Assembly (NCBI RefSeq): GCF_027172205.1
Contig: NC_070617.1
Span: 1,061,501-1,125,500, forward strand
DNA from: Podarcis raffonei
Lineage: Eukaryota; Chordata; Lepidosauria; Squamata; Lacertidae
Reading direction: 5' to 3'
DNA: 64,000 bases
The notes under the pieces were generated by a model. It had not been told where the DNA came from. It searched no databases and was given only the letters and a program-made list of their open reading frames with translations. This document shows positions 57,934 through 64,000 of this stretch, one piece after another (position 1 is the stretch's first letter; every line of letters starts with the position of its first letter). The translations under genes were made by a program, and so were the position numbers.

Positions 57934-60754
57934 TTAAAACTGTCTTCTTATTAGCTGCTCCCTGATGTTCAGTTCAGGCCTCAGTAAAATAACATAACAT
58001 TTGGGAGAAAAGATGCAGCCCAGTAATCCAGCACTGGAGGCCAAGATGGAGAAGATCTCCACAGCCACCATGTATTTCCCTTTGGTGCTCAAGTAGGTTG
58101 GCACAAAGGACAACCAAACACTGCAAAACACCAACATGCTGAAAGTGATAAATTTGGCTTCGTTGAAACTGTCAGGTAATTTTCTGGCTAGAAAAGCCAC
58201 AAAGAAACTGACAATGGCCAGGAAGCCCATATAGGCTAAGACACAATAAAACATGACAGCTGATCCCTCATTACATTCCAGTATGATTTCCCCATTCAGC
58301 GAGGACATGTTCCTGTCTGGGAATGGTGGGGAAGTAGTTAACCAAAAAATGCAAATTGCCGCTTGGATAAAGGAGCAGGAAAAGACAATAGTGTTTGCTA
58401 GCCCTTTCCCCACCCATTTTCTCATGCTGGATCCTGGTTTGGTGGCCACGAATGCCAGTACCACAGTGATGGTCTTTGCCAAGACAGAGGACAGGGCGAC
58501 AGCAAAGACAATGCCGAAAGTCATCTGTCGGAGGAGGCAAAGAATCTTTTCAGGCTGTCCAATGAAGAGAAGAGAGCAGAGGAAACAAAGGAGGAGGGAG
58601 AGGAGGAGAATGTAGGTGAGGGTCCGGTTGTTGGCTTTGACGATGGGAGTGTTGTTGTGCTTCACAAAGGTTCCAAGTACCAGAACTGTGACCAAAGAGA
58701 AAAACATGGCCAAGACAATTAAGACGATCCCTAAATTTTCTTTGTAAGAGAGGTAATTTAAAACCTTGAGAATGCATTGAGTTTGGTATTTGTTGGGATA
58801 TTCATCTTCTGGGCATTTGATACAAGCATCCATATCTGGAAAAAATGAATGAATCAGCATTTAAAATGGCAGGAAGTCAACTGATATGTATCCCAAACAG
58901 TCTTGGTTGTCTTACATTGTATCTTATATACCAGATACAGTGGTACGTTGGGTTACAGATGCTTCAGGTTACATATGTTTCAGGTTACAGACTCCGCTAA
59001 CCCAGAAATATTACCTCGGGTTAAGAACTTTGCTTCAGGATGAGAACAGAAATCACACGGCGGTGGCGCGGCAGCAGCGGGAGGCCCCATTAGCTAAAGT
59101 GGTGCTTCAGGTTAAGAACAGTTTCAGGTTAAGAACGGACCTCCGGAACGAATTAAGTACATAATCAAAGGTACCACTGTATATGGAAAGAGGACTTTGT
59201 CTGGACAGCACCTGAAATACAGGTTGGTCTGGTGGCGAAGAGGAAAAGCAGCCCCCAATCTACCCATGTAGAATATATATTAAATAGGTCCTGTGACTTC
59301 AGAAAGGGCCTTTGCAGTGTTTATGTCACTCCCTGGACCAGGAAGCCACTTTCCTCTTTTTTATTCAGGCAGGCATTTTGGCTATTAAAGTCCAGATTTT
59401 ATTATCCCTTCATCTTTTATCTATTTACTTAAAGTTAATATTACATTGATGGGCTCCCTTTCATACAAGGATCTGAAGAATTCTGTTTTGCAAACTGCCC
59501 TAATGAATATTTGTGGGATAGACATTCTCCAAACAAATCTAATAAATATTCATTCTATGGAAATTTCTTGGCATCGTGCCTCTTACCCTTCTGGCTAGAT
59601 ATCATCCCTTCTGCACATGGAGCACAATCATAGCAGCAAAATTTCTCTCCTTCCCTCTTTTTCCTGCTGTAGCCAGGATAGCAGTGGTCATTGCACACAG
59701 AAACAGGCAGCACCTTAATGGTATAAGCAATAAGAGATTGAGATCTCTTCACTTTCCTCCTGCTTCATATATGTGAGGGGAAACTAGCTGGCTCTGCTCC
59801 CCCAGCTGTACCCTTGCAAGCCCTTTCTGCAACCTCCCACTTGTTGGGGGCTTAGTGTATGCAGCTAGGGGTCTTCTCTGCTGAATTTCTGCTTGTGTTG
59901 GCCATGTCGATAGATTTGGAAGGCTGTATGAATAGAGAAGGGCGCCTGCTGCAGGAACAGAGCCACCCAAATATGGAGGATGCCACAGTAAGCCAATGAG
60001 AGCACTATGGAGGACGGGTGCCAAATAGGCTCATCTTCACTATAACAATAAAATGATTCCAGTCATGTGAGGGTTAAACAAGTGTCTTGGAAAGAGCTGT
60101 TCTGAAAATAGTGGGCTGTTGAAATTGACTGATAGCATTGGAGAGTCTAGCCATGATTTTGAAAAAGGAGGCAAGATGAGTTTGGAAAGGAACTTGAAGG
60201 GTTTGTTGCAGCCTCCTTCGAAGATAAGTCAAGCTTTACAAACCATAATATTCTCTTCCAGCTCAGGCTGAAGCGGGAGACAAAAGAGGATTGTTGACTT
60301 CTTAAAAATAATGAGAGTTTGCCAATAAGTAAGTTCTAATTGCAGAGGGCTGAAAAAGTGAAGAAAACTGGAGTAGCTTGAAAATGGCCAGTCAACAACA
60401 GCTGCCTGTTGGCTTTGAATTATAACACTAGGAATCCCAGTTTATGCTTCAGAAGGGAAGTGAGTTTGCCATGGTAAGGGAACCCCAGGGACTCATTCTC
60501 AAGGCTGGTAAACCCAGGGATTTTGTTCAGCAGAAGCTCATTGGAACTCAGTTCCGGCACCTCTCAGGTGGGAGCCTTGACCTTCTAAAAGAGCAGGGGT
60601 AGCGTTCATTGTGAGCTCCAGCACCGCTTTTTCTAGAAAAATAGCACTGGGTAAACCCTCAAATTTATTCTTTGTAGGACTAAAATGTGGCACTGGGAGA
60701 ATTGCCAGCTTGCTTGACTGGGGAGAGAGGGAGGGAGGGAGGGAGAGAGAGAGG

Positions 60755-60805
<51 letters not shown>

Positions 60806-62744
60806 AAAAAGTGTCTTTTCCAGCTAGGGCTCATCCATCCCATTCTCATAGAATTGGGAATTGGAAAGTAAACTCCAAAGAACTTCGTTACCTATAGGAT
60901 AGTGTCATATGCAGAAGCAGCATGAAAGTCACAGAAACAGTGTAAACTGCCATTTTTAAAATCTGAATTATTTGAGGAAACTAAATTTGGGGGAACCGGA
61001 TGAGAGTGAGACCCTCTCCAAATGCCCCATTCCTTGATCACAGGAAACCGAGTCTTCAATTTTAAACAAATTTAAGGTTGGGTTGCAGTTCTGAACACTG
61101 ATATAGTTTAACATAATCTTTGAGGGTCTTGTTACTTTTTCGATTTCTATTGTAAGGGCCAATGGTAACAAACAAAAAGACTTGAAAGATTGAACTCTCT
61201 TTTTATTGCATTGCTACAAAGAAGGGAAGGAACTGCGTCATATAATCATAAAACATTGCAACCCTGCATTATTCAGGACACGAAGAGCAGGTAGAATCAC
61301 CCACTGGCAAACACTGAGCTTTTCTCTTTTAATATAATCAGGTATTTCCAGCTGTATCTCACCTGATTAAAAACTGGATGCCATATAATTTGGTCTTCAT
61401 GAATGGTTAACTCTTTGCCTGGAGGAGCCTGCGGTTCTAGTCTTCCAACTTTGACTCTAACCACTGAGCCATTGGGGAACATCACCCAGTTTGTGACGTC
61501 AAAACCAGCCACTAATTCTCCGTTGTCATCAAAATGCACAGTGTCTCCTGCAGTGTTATTGAATAAGATGTTACTCAGAAAGAGATGGACCTAGATTGGA
61601 AAAGTATATGAAGTCTTGAAATGATTTCATTGAGTGTCACAAAGGCTTATATCATACTTTTTTGGTGACTTTATCTACCTGACATTCTAATCCTTCTGGT
61701 TGTCTCAATTTTAAACAGCCACTATTTTATAATATGAATGACCGTGATCCAAAATGAAATAGAAATACAGTCGCAAACATTTTTGGATTAAATGAATTAT
61801 TCAAGCAGACAGTTCCTTTCACTGATTGATCTACAGCTAGCTGGCTTTAAAAAGAAAAAGTGTTGGGTTGTAGTTACCTGCCATGGTTGCACATTTTGAA
61901 ATACCAATTTCTCTCCTCCTGCCGTTCTTCTCCACCTGGAGCTGGATTCGTATAAGGCATTCAAAGCATGCGCCACAGCATAGACGGCATTGTAAACACT
62001 GTAGCTGTGGCCTGTCATTTTCATTTCAAACAGAATTCCAGGAAGGCTCTCCAGCTTCTCCTCCCCAGTGCAGGTTTTCTTTTTATCCTCCTCCTTCTCC
62101 CTCACTTCAGAAGCAGTTAATGAACAGTCGAATGCCTGTTCCCAGAAGTCTTGGATAAAGCCATCTCCTTTGGCCCAGGAAGGTCTTAACATTTGAATGA
62201 ATCTTTGGAATCCTAATGGCTGATTTGAGTGAACGGTGAAGGATATGGAACCATGGAAGGTTTGCATATCCCAGTTCTTCTGTATGGAATGTGCTGCAAA
62301 ATCCCAGTGGGATGTAGCAATCCACACTTTACCCACAGGTGAAATGCCAATTAAGGGTGCTATAAACAGCATTGTTACCAATACCTGAAAGCACGGGTGT
62401 TCTCCATAAATAAAAAATACCCTGGGTTTTCTCTCAAACAAAGTAATATAACTTTCCAAGTGTTGGAAAGCATAGTCTATCATCTCGTCCACATAATTCC
62501 ATTTTGGGATTCTTACTGTGAGGGCATGACAGATACCATTTTGGGAGAGGATTGGCACCATTGCCTGCAGAAACCTGTCTGCTTTGTCATCATCCACAGC
62601 AGCAAGTCCAACCCACGTCCATCCAAAATGCTGAAGCAACCACACAGCTCCCATTTGCTGGTGGGATTCATTTGGGACCATCTGGTACAACAATGGTAAC
62701 AGCAGTTTGACACTTTGCTCTGGCCAAAATGATCCATAGGTGAG
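57934..62744 (-). CDS. Vomeronasal type 2 receptor F, exons 3-6 (5' part outside window)
   Basis: Exons: 3, 61878-62744; 4, 61363-61590; 5, 59587-59713; 6, 57934-58835, all open with GT/AG borders and the family's phases. Exon 3 starts [10 protein letters not shown] and carries the ligand-binding lobe; exon 5 has [15 protein letters not shown]; exon 6 has [33 protein letters not shown] and ends IRRQF. Exons 1-2 are not found in 62745-64000 and should lie to the right, as intron 2 is of unknown length. No defect is seen in about 705 codons. Exon 3 resembles D (WNYVDEMID and [12 protein letters not shown] against the D equivalents), so D, E and F form one local subfamily. Its 3' flank is shared with L. 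Confidence 0.9.
58938..59179. mobile_element. TA-flanked MITE in receptor F intron 5
   Basis: CAGTGGTACG and GGTACCACTG termini with TA on both sides; similar in length to the 6413 copy. Confidence 0.87.
60528..60652. mobile_element. Short MITE-like repeat in receptor F intron 4
   Basis: This is a second copy of the 53700 repeat (GGAACTCAGTTCCGGCACCT, end TTTTCTAGAAAAATAGCACTG). Comparing both copies places the shared sequence between a CAGCAG-like left end and CACTG at the right. Confidence 0.5.
60720..60802. repeat. GA microsatellite in receptor F intron 4
   Basis: A purine run of GGGA units is followed by about twenty GA units. Confidence 0.97.
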
Positions 62745-62783
62745 CTGAAATAAAACATATATGTATTGGAAGGGTTTAACAAT

Positions 62784-63057
62784 TACCGTATTTTTCGCTC
62801 CATAAGACACACTTTTTACCTCCTAAAAAGTAAGGGGAAATGTGGGTCTTATGGAGCGAATGGCGCTGCACAGAGAGGGAGACCTGTGCAGTGCCTCTTC
62901 AGCGAAGCGGGAGGAGAAATAGAAGGGGCTCTGTTCCTCCTCCACTTCGCTGGAGAGCCGCCACGCAGAGATGGAGAGATTTTTTTCCTTGTTTTCTTCC
63001 TCTGAAAACTAGATGCTTCCTATGGTCGGGTGCGTCTTATACAGCAAAAAATACGTT
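62784..63057. mobile_element. MITE-like element (TACCGTATTTTTCGC termini)
   Basis: The left end TACCGTATTTTTCGCTCCAT and right end CAAAAAATACGTTA are inverted relatives. The body has AAAAAGTAAGGGGAAATGTG, also found at 44535. It is TA-flanked and GC-rich in the middle. It lies just upstream of receptor F exon 3. Confidence 0.7.
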
Positions 63058-63824
63058 ATTTCGAATCATAGAGCTGCAGGAGTGATTGTAGGCCATCTCT
63101 TCCAACAGCCCATAGGAATCCAGGCTTCAGCTATCTGCAGGTGAGGTGGGGGACCCTTCAATTTTTTGTTCAAGTTGGCATCTATATCTCCAAGCAGAAA
63201 AACGTTTTCTCCAAGCAATACCTTCCTCCACAGAGATGGCAATTCCCAGTGAAGATTGTGTGGCAATCCTCCATTCAGCCATCTTTCCTCATGTCTGGCA
63301 ACTTTAAGATAATCAGAAATCCTCTGACCTTGGTATTTGCTTGAAAAGACTGCCAGCAGCAATCTGGGCTGTGTAGCCAGGAGAGAACTAGCATGCAGCT
63401 CAGAAATTATTATATATGCAAAAGATGTACCATATTAGCTGCTGTAAAAAGGGACTAGTAACAATATGGGGGTTTTTTAATTGAACAAGCAGAGTCTTAA
63501 ATTGCATGCAATACCAGCAAGCAAATACAGAAATTATTGAGACTATACATACAAAAGAACAAAAAGAAAGAAAAAAAGAAAAAGGGGGTTGCACGAAAAG
63601 AAGAAAAGAAAAGAAAAGAAAGAATAAAATAGAGTAAAAAACATAGTAATATCTCATATTTCAGTCAGCAAAGAAAAGAAACTTCTGACTATACCCATTG
63701 TACTAATTTTCAAATAAACTATTATTTACGCATTTACACTATGTGTAATAATGTGATTTTTAATTATTGTTTTAGAAAGATATGATTGAAAAACAAGCAA
63801 GCACTATAACCCTTAATGAACCAC
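63058..63824. other. Probable receptor F intron 2, right edge
   Basis: No V2R exon 1 or 2 is recognised. A purine-rich low-complexity tract (AAAAG units) occupies about 63555-63625. Nothing else can be assigned. Confidence 0.4.
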
Positions 63825-63825
63825 A

Positions 63826-63863
63826 GTACACGCTTGATCTCAGGCAAAAGGCCGAGAAGCGAT
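63826..63863 (-). pseudogene. U2 snRNA 5'-end fragment
   Basis: The minus strand from 63863 reads ATCGCTTCTCGGCCTTTTG and then CCTGAGATCAAG. The first 19 bases equal the conserved 5' end of vertebrate U2 snRNA and the next dozen differ by about two bases. Similarity then fades, with no Sm site or later stems, so this is a truncated retro-copy rather than a working gene. Confidence 0.75.
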
Positions 63864-64000
63864 AATGAATCATGGGATATAAAATGTGGTTGTGAGTTTG
63901 GTGACAAATCTGTCCGCCATTAGCTTCACTTAATTTGACCCCCTGCCATCAGATGCCCCACCTGTACAAATGGGCACCACCATTGTTGCACATATGGTAC

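Overview
The window is vertebrate genomic DNA, almost certainly from a squamate reptile. Several multi-exon vomeronasal type 2 receptor (V2R) genes sit among a squamate-type repeat mix: Sauria SINEs, BovB, CR1/L3, L2 and L1 LINEs, TA-flanked MITEs and solo LTRs. The species cannot be named from sequence alone; a lizard is likely. Every V2R gene follows the family's six-exon plan, and exon lengths recur almost exactly: exon 2 is 292 bp, exon 4 is 228 bp, exon 5 is 127 bp and exon 6 is 902 bp. Intron phases are 2, 0, 0, 0 and 1.

Layout: 1-3368 is a LINE with a long open frame that runs off the left edge. 3369-34627 is a large imperfect palindrome. Its left arm (3369-18402) holds receptor gene A (+) and its right arm (21678-34627) holds the inverted paralogue B (-). 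The 3.3 kb loop carries exons 5-6 of a third receptor, L (+). B is open in all six exons; A has an L2 LINE inserted into exon 2. Each arm has its own later insertions, and the other arm often preserves the empty site. 35120-43293 is receptor C (+), with six exons and one in-frame TAA in exon 3. It is followed by a small V2R tail relic and an orphan exon 1 at 46.7 kb. 47133-54519 is receptor D (-), open in all six exons. 55.1-57.5 kb holds three V2R fragments, the largest being truncated exon 6 E. 57934-62744 is receptor F (-), exons 3-6, whose first two exons should lie beyond the right edge.

Taken together this is part of a V2R array: three apparently usable receptors (B, D, and F so far as seen), two damaged full-length genes (A, C), one partial gene (L) and several relics. 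By family knowledge such receptors are class C GPCRs that bind peptide or protein chemosignals on vomeronasal neurons. The array shows duplication, inversion, retrotransposon damage and, in L, a mosaic exon 6: its body matches C while its last codons and 3' flank match F. I found no sign of a novel enzymatic or defence system; the notable content is the architecture and history of this receptor cluster. All identity figures are hand counts or visual estimates.
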